This document shows positions 43,830 through 57,765 of a stretch of DNA of 64,000 nt, one piece after another (positions within the stretch are counted from its first letter, which is position 1; every line of letters begins with the position of its first letter). The position numbers and the translations under genes are program-made. The DNA comes from Gaeumannomyces sp. JS-464 (Eukaryota > Ascomycota > Sordariomycetes > Magnaporthales > Magnaporthaceae), in assembly GCA_002197995.1 (NCBI GenBank), contig NGZR01000005.1:2356001-2420000 (forward strand). Reading direction: 5' to 3'. The notes beneath the pieces were generated by a model. That model was not told the DNA's origin. It saw only the letters and a program-made list of their open reading frames with translations, and searched no databases.

Positions 43830-45835
43830 TCACTTCCTCCAGCCCACATTCCAAATGACATGAGCAATATCTCGGGCTGTGTTGACCGTATCAATGACCC
43901 GTCCGACAAGCCCACCATTGGCGGCCGGTGGGTCGCCTTCTTCGTAGGGCATTAACATACCAGATTCTGTTCGTCGCATCCCGGTCGGTTCCGCGGAAAG
44001 GCTGCTTGACGAGGTTGTTCGCTTCAGCCCGGACCCTGAGGACCCGGACAGCGAGTCCGAGAGACCTCTGGAGGAGCTGCAGCCGCCCAGTAGGGACACA
44101 GCTGACCGTGACTTCGAGGACCCCATGGTAATGCCGTCATCATCGTCATCATCGTCCTCTTCGTCCCGGTTTTCTACATGCTGCTGCTCCTCCTCATCGT
44201 CGTCATCGCCGTCGTCGTCGTCGGCAAAGAACATCCCCTTGCCTGACGATTTGGGTTTTGATGGCTTGAGCGTCTCTTGCGATGAGGATGGGGTCAAGGT
44301 TGGACTCCTATAGCTGTGCTTCATGGCCGTGGACGCCTCCGGGGGCTCGGGGGTGTCCTCTCTGTACTTTAGAGTGGTCGAAGGAAGCATGGCAATGGTC
44401 TTCTCGCCGCTCGAGCTCTTATTCCTCTTAAGCACCGGCCGTTTCTTCTTGATTGCCGTCCGCTTCATCATGATTGCGTCGTTGTCCGAGTCGCTGTCGT
44501 AGCAGGCGGGGTACCTATAGTTATCAAATTCGTCGTCCTCCTCGCCCTTGACCTCGACGGCGATGCACTGCTCGACCTCCTCTTTGAAGTGAATGTGCTT
44601 GCGTTCACCGGCGGGGGACTCGAGTCTTGACGAGGAGCTCGACGTCATGTGGCTCGAGTTCCCAGGGCTATGTCGGCGCGACGACAGCGGTAATGTTATA
44701 TAATCAGTCGCCGCCCTCTCTAGCCTTGGCCGCAGTAACCGACCGCCAGCCCCTTCTTTCTGCTGCGCTTGGACTGCTGCAGCCGCCTGCTTGACGAGCG
44801 ACGAGGTTGATATTGACCTCTGCAGCATGACTTCCGACATGCTCCGCTTCTTCAGGATAGGCTTCTTGACGTGGGAAGGCGACTTTGGCATCGTAGTCTC
44901 GGACGACTCGCCCGCATTGGGGTCCAGCCCGGTGAAACCGGTCTGCAGCGGCCCATAGAGCCATGTCACGTCGCAGTCCTTTAGCCTGTCCTGAGTGTTA
45001 GAGCCATTGCAGTTCCGGACTGTCATCTGAGAATCACCACCAAAGGCCGGGTAGGAAAGGCCCTTGAAAGTTGAGAAAATTCTCTCCGGGCAACGCACCA
45101 GTTCAGAGTCTCTGGAGAAACCGTCCGAAGCTTATTCTTCGACTTCATCCATGTCCTCCAAGAGGCGTTTTCTAGGCGCGCCGCATTGCTGTAGTCGGCT
45201 TTCCTGGCGACGATGTACTTCCACGATTCCCAGATATCTTCCTCTCGCCAGTTATGGGACAGGTAGTCCACGTGACGCGACGGCAGTGCCCGGACGGCAA
45301 TGTCATCATCGGCGTGGTCGTAAAAGTCAGGGGTGACGGGGTGCGACGACTCCTCAGTTGTCGAGGTTTCGCCGTCGTTCGGGGAGACACTATACGAGTC
45401 GCCTGTCCTAGGACTCGGTGGGGGCTCGAGGTCCTCGACTTCGTTCAGGTAGCTCGCATCTGAGCCTGGATATGCAAAGTCGCTGTCGTCCTCGTCGGGT
45501 AAGGGTCGGCGGTGATGCCGTGCTGTGCGACGGGGTGGGGCAAGGTTCTGGGAGGATGTGCTCGTGACGCTGCTGGAAGTGGTGGTGGGCGTGGAAGGAT
45601 ATGACGGGTCGGCAGAGTCGGGGTTCAGGATGTGAGGAGATAATGTCTCGGATGAGATGGCCGAGTCCGAGTAGACCTTGACGGGCTGGGGGGCATAGGC
45701 GTCACTTATTCGAGATGCCGACGCGGAGGAGTGGAACGAGGAGTGTGAGCTGCCAAACTTGGGCTGCGAGTGTGAACGGCGCAACGCGGAGGTCTGGAAA
45801 TAGCTGTTGTCGTCGGTCTGCAGGACGACCGCCAT
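43830..45835 (-). CDS. reg1: REG1/HEX2-like regulatory subunit of PP1 phosphatase
   Basis: Targets the PP1 catalytic subunit (Glc7) in glucose repression. Exons 45835-45099 and 44985-43830, with a 113-nt intron (donor GTGCGT, acceptor GACAG), give 630 residues. Start chosen at 45835 for its strong context (CCCACCATGG) and family-like MAVVLQTDDNSYF; an in-frame ATG at 45964 exists but the extension looks non-coding. The conserved DUF1752-type block reads LSHNWREEDIWESWKYIVAR, then WRTWMKSKNKLRTVSPETLN, with WLKDCDVTWLYGPLQTG formed across the intron. The PP1-docking region reads KHIHFKEEVEQCIAVEVKG, with an RVxF-like HIHF. Basic Ser-rich patches (KKPILKKRSMSEVM) suit kinase sites. An Asp/Glu run lies near 44140-44230. 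The C-terminus, DTVNTARDIAHVIWNVGWRK, is conserved. No frame breaks. Confidence 0.92.
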
Positions 45836-48800
45836 GGTGGGCGAAATCGGATGGGTGCGAGAGGATGGACAGCAGCGCCCAGCCTCATCGAACCAGCGAG
45901 CCCAACAGTTTGCAGAGTCCTCGAGTGGTGGTCGGGGCGGCGGAGGAGAACAAGAACTCGTCATGGACGACTTGCTTTTCTCCTTCCCCTTTTTTGCGTG
46001 TTATTTTAAGAAAGTTTGCACTTGGACTTTTGGAAGAAACGGGGGCGGGATCAATTTCTCTTGGAGGAAAATAAAAGTGGCACCGGCGGGTTCTAGTGGC
46101 CCGTTTGCGCCTCCCAACTGGATCGTGCTTTTCCACCGGGGGTTGTTCTGGACGTTCTTCGATTCTGTGGGGTGCAGTGGCGCGTGGTCTGGTGAGGGCA
46201 CGGGCGCCGAAGGGTGCGGGCGGCGAGGCAGCTTGTTGGCAGTTGCTGGCGGTTGGCGGCCGAACAAGGAAATTTTCTGGTTGTGCCAGACCTGGCTCTG
46301 ATTTTCAATGCGACAAGGGCGGTGACGGCGGGGGACCAGGGGGTCTCAGGCGCTGTCTCCAAGCTTCCCGAATGGCCTGCACTGGTTGGGTGGCCGGCGC
46401 CCTGGGGCTGCTGCGACTCGGGCGCGGGGAATGCTGCGAATTGGGTGGCCCAGGCTGGCTGGCCGGCTGTGGTTGGATCGGGGCGATGCAGGCTGGTCCC
46501 AACAGCTGGAATTCGAATCGGCTGTTTTACTCTCGACGCTGGCGCTCTGTGGTGGGGAAGCTGGTCAGAAGGCCGTCGGTGTGCTCCCTTTTCATTTCCT
46601 GGCTCTTGCGCGCCCTCCTGTTTCTTGTCCTGACGGGGCGTAGGAAACGAGCGGGCAGAGGCTGGGCCAGAATCAAGAGGGCGAGGAGCGAGTCAGACGA
46701 GGAGGAGAGGCAAGATAAGAAATCGCACTGATGGAAAAGAAAATGGGCAGGGAGGTGACCGAGGTCTAGGGCGGGCCACCCAGAGGGACCAGGCCGGAAG
46801 GAGGCTGCAGGGAACTGCGAGGGAAGTAGCGGGTGGAACGCCGGTCAAGGCGTCTGTAGAACGGCACACAGCGGTGGTGGTGGGGAGCACCGGGTAGTAG
46901 GCGTAGATGTAGGGTCGGTCTAGGGGCGCTGGGAGGCGGTTGCTTTGCGGGAGGGTGGGTGGCTACCAACCTTGTCTGGCTCTCGATCTGGCCCGCGCGC
47001 AACAGGTGTGGGCGACGGCGAGGGAGGGGGGAGCGGACGGTTGAATTGTCCGGCTCTTTTGAAAAGGGCAAAAGGGAAAACAAAGATTAAAAACCAGGAG
47101 ACGTCGAGGGGAGCGCGGATGGAAAAGAGGAAGGAGGAGCTCCACCATATGGGAGGAGAGCCCACGCAGTCTGTCCCCAGCCAGCAGGCAGGAAGCACAT
47201 TCCCGGCTAGTGTGGCAAAAACCTTCGCTCGCGCTGCTTGGCTCCTTTAGGGGAGAGGGACGGGACTGTGTTTCTGTCTGAACAGCCGGTGTGCACAAGC
47301 GTGGAATGGGACGCTCGACAGGGGAGCAGGAGCCGGCGCGGTGCCGACAGACATTCGTTCGAACTGAGCTCGACGAGCTGGGAGGAGGACCCCCAGAACC
47401 ACCACACCTCGAGTCTTTTTCAAAGGACCAGGGTCGGGGAGGGGCGTGTGGGATGCGAGGATGGACTGGGAGGGATACCTGGCAAAGGTCTGGTCTCGCC
47501 CTGCCCGCCGCCTGCCTGTGCTTGCAGCGAGTGTTACAGTCAGTGTGGTGTGTGTGCCTTTTTTGGTTTGGCTTTTGGTATTTTCCGTTTCTTTTACGTA
47601 GGCACAACCACTGGAACTCGAGGTACCGGGCGGGTTGCAGACAAGCGCAGGGCTCAATGCCACTATCTGTCTGGCCGTGGGCGGTAGGTGTGGGGCGGAG
47701 ACGACTGCGATCGTAAGCAGCAACATTGATGAACCTTCCAGCATGAGCCAGCACCCAGGCCGCAAAAATCAGCACGCACGGCAAGGTGTGTGGCACTAAA
47801 CAGCAGCTACCACAGATACGACGTAGCAGAGTGGCAGGAAATCAAAGGACGACGTAGGCATGCAACAGGATGGAGCCAGCACCACCAAGACCAGACGGCG
47901 ATCCCAGAGCTTCAACTCCCCTCCCGGTGTCATAGCATCCCAAACGACGGGTTCGAGGATTCCAAGGCAGCGGGGCCGAGGGAGGGGGGTTTGGGTGTTT
48001 GGCTCATCGCCAGTGCCTGCACAGTCCGTCGTCACATCATCGAGTCGGGCAGACTGATCATTGCACCATGAGCTGCCGCCGGAAACAAAGCAAAACAATC
48101 AAAAGGCGCATGCAGCGACCAGCAGGGAGCAGGCAACAAGGAACAGGCAGCGCACAATGGATGAGAAATCGAGGAGCGGCAAGCTGCCCCGGCCAAGCAC
48201 ACCTGCGCAGGCCAACGAACACCCTTTCATCACATATCACCGCCGGCGGGGGCTGGGGTGCGACGACGCAAGGGCAGGGGCGTCACCGGCTCTCGTCTCA
48301 AATCCGTCGATGCCATCGACACGCATACAATGCGCCTAGGAGCACACCGAACACCTCATTGTAGGTGCGGCGCCCTACCAAAGCGGGACATGGCTGGCGG
48401 TCAATTGGCTGCAAACAACAACAAAAATCAACGACAACAAGACAATACCCACACGCCTGCACACACTTGCACACGCACCTTGCTGGACAGCCCATCCTGC
48501 CGTCGTGATGTAAACACTGTAACGTGCCTGGCATGGCCGGCGGCTCATCCGTTCCGAGCGAAAATGATATATTGTTAGATAGCGGCAAGTCATGGCCTGT
48601 CGAGCAGCCTGGTCGGGCACCTCGAGGCAGAGTCAACGTGGAGTCGGTGTCACGGACGGAAGTGCACATATGTATCTTCCTCCTGTATGGTACCTACTCA
48701 CGACGCCCAAATGGAATCTGCGGCTCGACAGCACTGATTGGAATACCCGTTACCTGAAGTTATCCTGTAGGTGTACTTTCCTGTCTCCTGTTTCTTGAGA

Positions 48801-51800
48801 AAAAACAACTTGGGATATCAATTAAATGCCCTTGCGTGTTCTAACTAACCCGCCGTGCAGGGTATACGGACTACAGGCTTTTATTTGGGGAGCATGTATC
48901 CTTTGTAGTGCTACCTCCACCTCGACATTCCGCCACATAGCAAAAACATCACGCCTGGGCGACACCGACCTGAGACCAAGCTGCACTGGTAGATTCCAAG
49001 AGATTATTAACCCACAGAGTCCCTTCTTTTCCCCATTCAGGGTGTCTTATTCCTAAGCTGGCAGAGTACGGATGCTACGGATCAAGTGGCCAGCTCCATT
49101 GGACAGACGAGCTGCGAGGAAACCTTGGGCCGAGGCCGCCGTGGACAAGGGAGCGGACTCCTCCAATGAAGCGACAACAGAGGGAGATAGGAAAAACAAG
49201 ATCTCTGACCGAGTAGTGAGGACAGCGCAACACTCGCTCACAGCCGGTCAGCTGGCGGGCCAGCCGCGCGCGGGGGCGTTTTGGTGACCCCGTGATCGTG
49301 GAACCAGGGGTGGGAGGGCTTGCTGGATGCATCGAATAAGAAATGTGCGCGCCCACCTCCCCTTGTTTTCCCACCATCTCTGGGGCAAGTGATGTGGTGG
49401 ATTGTCCGCACGAGTGCTCAGCCGGGCGGCATGGAATGCTGTTGTCCTCTGGCACCGGCGCCCCAACAAGAACGGGCGACATGACAGAGTAAACTTGCTT
49501 GGTTGACCTTGGGGGAGGAGGGGGCTTGTTTACCCAGGACAGACGGCGGTCGTCATCCTCCGGGGAGGAACGGTCAGGTGGACAACGCCTCGGCCGTTTC
49601 TGAGAGGTCAGGCTGATTGCCCAGAATGCCGGCAAATCGCAGGCGGTGAGCGGCGTGGGAGGGCCAGAGACGACATCCAGGGAAGAGCCTGTCACACAAT
49701 GCCTCGCCCTAGCCAAAAGGAGCAATAAAGGGATGAAAAGCAACGACAATAAATACCGATGAGAAGTCACGCGAGTGATTTTTTCTTTTTTATCGAGGCG
49801 CACACGGAATTCGATCAGGGGAAAAAAAGATGGAGGGTAAGCTGGCAGGGGCCGGCGCGGGGGTTGCGACGCTGGTGGTGAGTGGGCGGCGGCAGCATGA
49901 CGAGAAAATGAAAGACATGATCAATGAGAACGAAGATGGCAGATCAATTCACTTAGCAGCCCTGTTTGTCATCGCTCTCATCGTCGATGCTTTCCTCTCT
50001 CCCACTTGGAATTCTCGTATCCCGGTTCGAATGGTTGAACATGGTACATGCTTTCTGTATAAACAAACAAAAATACGTAAGGCGAAAAAGCCTTGGCGCT
50101 CACCTTTGTGCTCGTAGACGACAGCAGCCCTCGAAATGTCGCCATCGCGTCGCATCGAGGATGGTCCTAGTCAGTTGCCCGCCTCGCCCCTAATGACAAC
50201 GAGCCACTTTGCATAGATAGCGATAGGTGACCTAACCTGTAACCTCCCTACTACACCCACCCCGGGCCGGGCCCCAGCAGACATTGGATGCAGCCAGCCA
50301 GACTGATAAATCGAGGCCGGACTGGACGCGGACTCCATCTACGTGGAGCACCCAAGATAAGCCAACCCCAGTCGCCGGTGTGAAAACTCAGCTTGTGGGC
50401 AAAAGATAAAAGAATAAAAATAGGAAAGAGGAACGTAGGGATAGTCCGATAGATAGAGATACGGACGGACAGAGCCCGGAAAGGGAACAACCACCTGCCT
50501 AATGGATGTGTGCGGTCGGGACAACAACTATCACGCCTAGGGTCCACCTAAGGCTGGGCCGGCGCTGCGTTGGATCATGGAGGTCCCGGTTGGTGTAAGT
50601 GGCCCAACCGACCGTCTCAAGCCAGGGTCTGGCGGCGCTCGAAAGCCAATGCCAACCAGCCGGCCTCGCAACTCAATTCAGCAGCTAGCGGGGAGAAAAG
50701 GAAGGAAGAAAAGGAAACGCAGAAGGCGGGCCGACCAGCAAAAAAGAAGAGGCATTCTTGGAACGAACTCAGATCTCGATCGTTACCGCCATTTTCTCAT
50801 CCCCACATTTTCCCATCCTCCGTCCGTTGAAGGCTGATAAAGAAAGACGGACGGGCTGGAGGGACCAGAGCTAGAGCCGCAGCTAGGCCCGCCCTCTGAC
50901 CCTCGGCCTCTCTATTTTTTATTTTTATCTTTTCTTCTCGATGCTTTCGTAGGACCACGTATCATCATTAGTCGCTCTTGATGCTCAGGGTCTGTGACCC
51001 GCTGCTGCGAGGGCAAAAGCTTCATCCATTCGCCTAATGTCTGTCCCTATCCATCCTCTCCACCCAACCACACAGGCCGGGTTTTTCTTCTTCTTCTTAC
51101 CTGCCCGTGCTTCCGTATTCGGGTACCCGGAAGAGTCACTCCCAGCAACGTAGGTATGTACCTACCTAGGTACCTATGTACCTCGGGAAAAATGGAGAGA
51201 CAAGAATGGTGGGCGACCAATGGGCCTGTCCGTTGAAGAGCACACCAACGAAGCGCTGGCCCGGAGCATTACCGGCTACCTGGTGGGCCACGGGTTTCTG
51301 GTCGTTTGTGCCTGGGCAGACGTGCGTCTGAATGCCAGCGTATGTACGCAGCATCCGCGCCGGAGGAGGGGAGCGTAATCAGAAAGAAGAAGAAGAAGAA
51401 AAAAAAAGGGGGGGGGCGTGTGTGTTTGAAGGGTTGCCGGAGTGAGCGGGCGCGCGCAAGGAAGATCATTGATGTCAGTCAAGTCCTCGGCGCCGGGCTG
51501 CGGGTCAAGCTCGCATCAGGCCCAGCCCAGCGCCCGCCCCCTTGTTTCTATTCCGCCGCCCCGACATCTTCCGAGATCCAATCGACCGGCGCCGTGGTCT
51601 GGCCCATTGGCTTTTTTTTTTTTTTTCTCTGCTTCCTCTCTTCTCACCCTCTCGTTTCTGCATGCCTCACGTCTCGGGGGGCTTGATTCATCTCCTGGGA
51701 ACGTGCTAGCCGGAAGATTTTTTATTGGCAGTACCCACATGGGGCCTTTTTGGGTTTTACATTTTAAACCTGGCCCGTCCAACAGTGAGAAGGAAAAAAA

Positions 51801-53563
51801 AAAAAGGGCGCGGCTGGCATAAGCGAGAAAGGCTATGGCGCGATGCCTCGGCCCCGGCTCTGGACCAGGAGCAAGTGGAGGAGGCTTCGATGATGATCGG
51901 GTCGACTCCCCAGGACGGGCCGAACGGCTCGCGGCGGGTCGATTCAAATCTTGGACTTGAGGCTGGCCTCTCCGCCGCACCTCGCCACACTCCGAGTTCC
52001 AGACAAGCGATGAGCCGCGCGTTTGGTTGGTGGGATGGATGCCCGCGGATGCAAGTTTCCCGCCGTCGGGAGTTTGTTGTTGCTGGTGCTGATGCTAATA
52101 TCTGACATCTCAGTGTTCACCAGACCTGCCCGCCAAGCGGCCGCCCAGATTGTGTAGCAATCTATGATTTTAAATTTTTTGTCTTGGCCTCATTCTCTTT
52201 TTTTTTCCCCGCTTGCCTCTCTCTTTCATTAGCTTTCATCATCCTTGGCAGCAAACCACACACCTGCCCGCATCTCGCCAGACAATTTTTCGTAGATGGG
52301 TGTGTCTGTCAATGATCGATCTGCACTTGGCGCTCACACTCCCCTCATCCACGTTGATCCCGCCCTGCCCCGACATTCCGGGACCGGAGAGGAGGCTTTG
52401 ACTGTTTGCGTTTCAGCGGACGGTCGAGGGCCAGGCTGAACCTTATAACCGAGGACCACGCACGGCCTCGGGGAAGAGAGAGAAGATAATGCCTCGGAAC
52501 CTGTCGTCGGGGCCATGTCGATACGGCGATGGATATGGACATATCCCCGACTGCTATTCGTGGCTGCGTCTCATCACTCTCAATGCGTTCCGATAGGCGC
52601 CGCCCGCACGTGCGTAGTAGGCTTCTAGGATATGGCCAGAACGCTCGAGGAGCCGATCTCCCGCAGCAACAGCAAGATACGGCATTTCAGACGTGGGGCC
52701 GGGCAGGGTTTCACACATGGACGACCCGGGAATTCCGCCACCTGGGAAGGCCCAATTGCTTTCGGGAGACACCGGTCGGGGTCGGGCGGGCAGTCGTGTC
52801 GGTCGGACGGACGGGAAGGGAAATAACCTGGTTGGCTCGTCGGGTCGTGATCGAGCAGGTAGGTGTTTGGGCAGATCTCTCGATCGATGCTGGGCCTCGC
52901 AGGCCTCGTAGGCTATGGCTTGACACGCAAATACATCAATTCATTACATGACTGGCAAGACACGAGAGGCACCATGAAAGCCCGCCTGCCCACGCCGTGT
53001 CCCTTTCCGTGGCCTCTTGGCCGTCTTCCAGCCCACGGGGTCTCTCGGGGAGCTTTCTTTGGTTTCTCTGAGGGTGAGCGCGAGGCAGAAACGGTGTGTG
53101 CAGGGCCGTGTCCGTCCGGAACCGCTCCCTGGAAGAATGGGGGTGTGGGGGTTGCCAAGTGGGGTTGGCGGCATGGAAGAGATCCCGGTCGCCACGGAAA
53201 CGCCCATACCCCACTACCCACGTCGGTATGTGGGCCCTAGGCGGGGAGCTCAAGGCAGACACGCCCCTCCTCTTGCGTTTCTTTTCTTTTTTTTTTCGGT
53301 TCCCTTTTTTTGCTCACAAAGCAGTCGAGCACGACAGCAAATGAAAAAAAAAATCAACCTAGCCCGAAATGTTACAGGTCATATTGAGGCGCACCGGTTC
53401 TCCTTCACCGCTGCGGAACCAGGATGCAACTGCACCGCACAAGGCGTGATTAGCCTTTGCTTCTTGCAGGAACAACACCTGAATGTGATTGAATTTCCCG
53501 CCTCATCTGCAAGGAGGGGGTGGCTTGCCAGCTGGACACCGTACCCAAGGACAGAGCCACCTT

Positions 53564-53598
53564 AGCCATCAGCCATCAGCCATCAGCCATCAGCCGCC
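53564..53598. repeat. 7-nt tandem repeat AGCCATC
   Basis: Four exact copies (53564-53591) followed by a variant AGCCGCC, in the gene-poor interval. Confidence 0.9.
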
Positions 53599-54140
53599 TA
53601 TCATCTTCCACAGAGATCAGCCAGAGGCTGGGACGGGCTCTGGAAGGATTTAGCGTTTAGCGAAGCTGCGTCCTCGACCCAGACCGGCCCTCATTTCAGG
53701 AGCCACACGGATATCGCGAGCAGGCATCCGCGTCGTATTTCCATCGACTTCCATCGACGGCCAGCCAAACCAACCCTCGGCTCGTCGTCTCCGTTAGTGC
53801 CGACGTGTATCTGAGAAACGTGCACCAGAGGGCCCGAACCTGTGGGATGCTGAGGGGCCGCCGTTGTTTGACGGTCCTCGATGACACGCACTACGCTGTG
53901 GCTAGCATCTCGACGTCTGAGCGAGGACAGGCATCGTCCCTTGGCATCTTACCACATCGACCGGCCCTATCAGACGCTTGATCCAGTCTGATGAGGCAAT
54001 CCGGACCGGATGGAAATGCTTTGGTGTGCGTGCGTGCGTGTGGGTTGTGTGTGCACTGATCGAGATCGGGTTTGTGGCACTTTAGCGCCCTACTCCAGCC
54101 CCTTCACCCGTGCCTTCTTTTCCCCGCATCTGGGCTTTGC

Positions 54141-54167
54141 TTTTTTTTTTTTTTTTTTTTTTTTTTT
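54141..54167. repeat. T27 homopolymer
   Basis: Twenty-seven uninterrupted T residues in the gene-poor interval. Confidence 0.9.
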
Positions 54168-57100
54168 CTTCGTTCCTTGCAGCCAGCCACAGTTCGCAAG
54201 CTGTCGTTCCAGGTCAATCGAGTGGAGGGCTCCTGGCCTTCAGTAGGGAGGGCCCTTGGTCGAATACACGCAAGTACTTCAGGATCAGCGCTCATATGCA
54301 ACTCATGCAGCATATGCATATTATTACTGTTATTGGAGGCATATGGCTTGCTGCTTGTGCCGCCTGCGAGAACGTTCAACTTGCAACCAGGACGTGGACA
54401 GGACGAGCGAATAGGCATGGGGGACGGTACTTTGGTGCTTTGGTGTTTTCGCCGACCGCCATATTAGCTTACTATCATTGATGAGTGTACAGACTACCAG
54501 CCCAGGGTTTCCAGGGAAGTCCCTGGAGACAGAGGGCCACAGCCGGGAAAACCCTGGTGAGTTGGCACCCTTAAATTTGGGTCGGAGGTCAAAGCCGAAA
54601 CTATCGACAGCACTCTGGCACCGCCCACCCAAGACATCGGTTTCGCAGAAGCTTGCTCAACCCAGTTCCGAGCCCGCTGCAGCCAGGAAGCGGGGAGCTA
54701 GCCGCTGCATATACGTTTGCTAATGGGAAGGTCTTTGGTGGTTAGATAGGGGAGCCCGAGGTAGCACCCAGGAGCAGGCAAGATTTAGAGTTGATGTCGG
54801 CATTTCCTCGCCCCTCGGCTTGGCTTCCCCTCTCGACCCGTCCACCCTCTTCTCTTTCGCCTTGCCTACCTTGGGTAGATTTCACCATGGTCCTGGACCG
54901 GACTGACTGCCTGAGCGACGCCATAGGACGACGAGACGACACATTGGAGCAGGATAGTGGAATTGAACTGTGGGGCGTTTAGCTGGGGCAGAGACCCGCT
55001 GGTGTCCAGGCTTCGCTTATGTGGGCTGGGCTCCAGCTGTCGGCCCGTCTGCGGCCACAAAATCGAAATCGGGGCCCGCACCGCACGCCTTTTTCTTGTG
55101 ATTTTGGCTCAATGTTCTGCCCTCTCGTGCTGATTTTTCCCCGGGCGCAGTTTTGGGACGCCATATGCCAGCCGCGACGTAACGTTCATGCCAGATAACC
55201 GGCACTGTAGGAGGCGTAACACTCTCCGGCCGGCATCATCCTCCCACGCCCTGCTCAAGCGCCCAATCTAACTGGACCGCGTTGATAGGCCGGGCCCCTA
55301 TCAGTACTGCATGGTTTTGATTCCATCCCACCTCAACAGCTCCCGACCGATACAGCACACGCACGCCGGGAGGATCAGGGAGGGGGGCTGCGGGGGCGCT
55401 GTGGGAGATAAGCCGGCGCTTCTCAAACGGCCGGCCGCGGCTGACCGACGTCGACCCGCCGGGGACCACCCGGCCAGGCTACTCGAGACCGCTGAAGGCC
55501 TCACTCCCGGTTGCGCCAATGGGGGAGGCAGACAAGCGTCGAGGCGCCCGAGAGGGGACCCAGGCGAGACCCTCGTTTTTGCCGTTATCACCTGCGCCAT
55601 GCACACACCTACCCACCTACGCACCCACCCGGGATTTCCTACCCGGACAATGGATAGCCGCCGGAGCTTGTGCCTATGACCGGGCGTCCGCATCGCAGCG
55701 CGCCACCCCAAAATTGCCACGCCCGAAATGTGCCGTTCAAGGTCTGGCTTCAGGGCGTTATGTTGCTCCCCGACCCCATCTGCCCACCGTTACACGACAG
55801 ATGGGCTCTGCATTACATGGCATTACCATGCTCCGGCAGGCAGAGCGGGCAGGCAGGCAGGCAGTACATATCTATCATTCACAAGCCAAGCCAAGGGTTG
55901 CCCAGCGTGCTGTGCTGCGCTGCGTTCACATGTTACACTTCTCTTTTTGCCTCCTCTATCTATCTGTAGCCACCCCTACGGCGTGCAGCGAACTCAGCCC
56001 GCCCGCCAGGGTTACCGCTTTTGGAAGTCCCGAGAGGAGAGGACGGCCCCTTCATCTTCGGAGGCGGCGGGCGCCCATGTCAGTAACGGCCCTGCAGCCC
56101 CTGGTCCTTCCCTCCTCCGTACTCCTCAGGACCGCCGATCATCGAGCCTCGACCGGTAGCCGCATCGAGGGAGGGTGTGGTCTGGACTCGCTCGCCGCAA
56201 TAATGTCCGCCTCGGCTGCCAATTGACACAATGGGGTGTGCTGCCAGCCACTTTCGTGATGAAAGAGTGCACCCGTTTTTTTCATGCCATCCCTGGCTCT
56301 CTCGCGCCTTCAGCTCTTGGCGGCCGGCAGCTCGGTCGCCTGCCTTGACTGATAGGTGCATGGGATAGATGGAGGAGGGTAGATGTACACCTCCGCTCCT
56401 GCTCCTCGATATACCTACACGCACACACACGCATACATATGTTTTATTCACACCCACCACCACAACCTCTCACGATCCTGCAAACCGCAGGCCACGAACA
56501 GGCTTGGTTGGACGACGCAGTGTTTACCCTGCATGCATGCGCGCCTCTTTGCATTTCGTGTCCTGGCCCCCTAGCCGCGCAGTTCGAGAAGGAAAGGGAG
56601 GAGGGCATGCTGCAAGCCACAGCTTCACCGGCCGCCTAGCTCCAAGCGAGGGGGGTTTCGCTGGTGGTGATGGGCGTGCAGCAGCAGCCTGCCGCCAGCC
56701 AGCCATCTCATTATATGCCGTATGTGAGGTGGCGTATGGTACATACATGTGACTGTACGACACACCTTCGTATAGGCCTGCCAACCAACCTACTGACCTG
56801 GACCTCACATCATATATGTATGCCATGCCATGAGGCAAGGGGGGAGCTTCCCCGTTCAAGTCAAGAATCCCGAACCCAACCCCCTCTCCTGCCTGCAGAT
56901 TCGCGAAACGATCTCGGCGGCCGGCGCGCCAAGACGAACAAAACATGCATCCCACCACACCACTAAGACGGACCCCGGGATGGATATACATAGATAGGGG
57001 GTCTCGCCCCCTCCCCTATCCTCGTACATAATAGTACATCCATGGATGGTGACCGGTTTGATGTCGGGTGGCCAACTGTCGTGGCAGCGTCTTTGCGTAT

Positions 57101-57765
57101 GCACCTGACAAGGCAGGCTCATTCGCCTATCAACCCTGCTCTATCCCTTCCTTTTCGTTTTCTTGGAGAGGGGTTCACCTCAAGCGCACGCTCTGGCCCT
57201 TATCAGGCCCAATTTCCAAGAGGGGGTCCTGCATAAATAGCACCGCAGCCCGCAGGACGGCCGGTCTAGGACTGCCGGAAACACGTCCATATTGCGTCAC
57301 GGTCTCTGTCGGCGGCCCCTCCTTTTTTGGCCTCTTCACCGTGTCCGGCGTTCCAAAAAACCTGCATAGACCGGAGAATGGCTTTTGGCCGCTGCGCCAG
57401 AGCGGCTTGTTCATTCAATCCTCCCACGCTGGACGTGCAGGCGGGGAGTCGCAGCGTCGGGCTCCGATAGATGACTGTGCTTGGGAACACTGCATCTTCC
57501 AGCCGCCGCCATGAACCCAGGAATGCACCACGAGGCGTATCTCGCACAAAGGAGTGGACCAAACCGCATTTGACGACGCGGGCATAGCGGTCCCAGTCAT
57601 GGAGCACAGCATGGAAACACAGCTGAGGCGCTGTGCTGGAGGGACCGGCTCGCGGCTGCCGGCAGGACTGGGCTCGACACAGCATAGATTACTGGGTAAC
57701 CTCGTGGGCCCTATCATTGTGCTCATTGTCCCGAGATAGCTGCTCTCAGCCGCTGTTGCCTATCT

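Larger units (their letters stand above)
45836..57765. other. 11.9-kb gene-poor interval
   Basis: No convincing gene on either strand. Open frames are under about 245 residues, many start on GTG or TTG, show low-complexity Arg/Pro/Ser/Gly translation, and none shows a recognisable domain or a plausible exon chain. No tRNA, 5S or snRNA signature seen. It contains poly-T and poly-A tracts, microsatellites and short repeats, listed where notable. The left part next to REG1 should include its promoter and leader. The rest might hold long non-coding transcripts or a divergent multi-exon gene that cannot be recognised by eye. Confidence 0.5.

Noticed and set aside
46096..46731. 211-codon plus-strand frame upstream of REG1
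   Set aside because: Trp/Gly/Arg/Cys-rich translation typical of random GC-rich DNA; overlaps the expected REG1 promoter.
49075..49803. 242-codon minus-strand frame in the gene-poor interval
   Set aside because: Begins with GTG, lacks any recognisable domain and has Pro/Arg/Ser-biased composition; no splice partners found.
53564..53598. Short direct repeats considered as a CRISPR-like array
   Set aside because: Units are 7 nt in direct tandem without spacers, in a eukaryotic genome.
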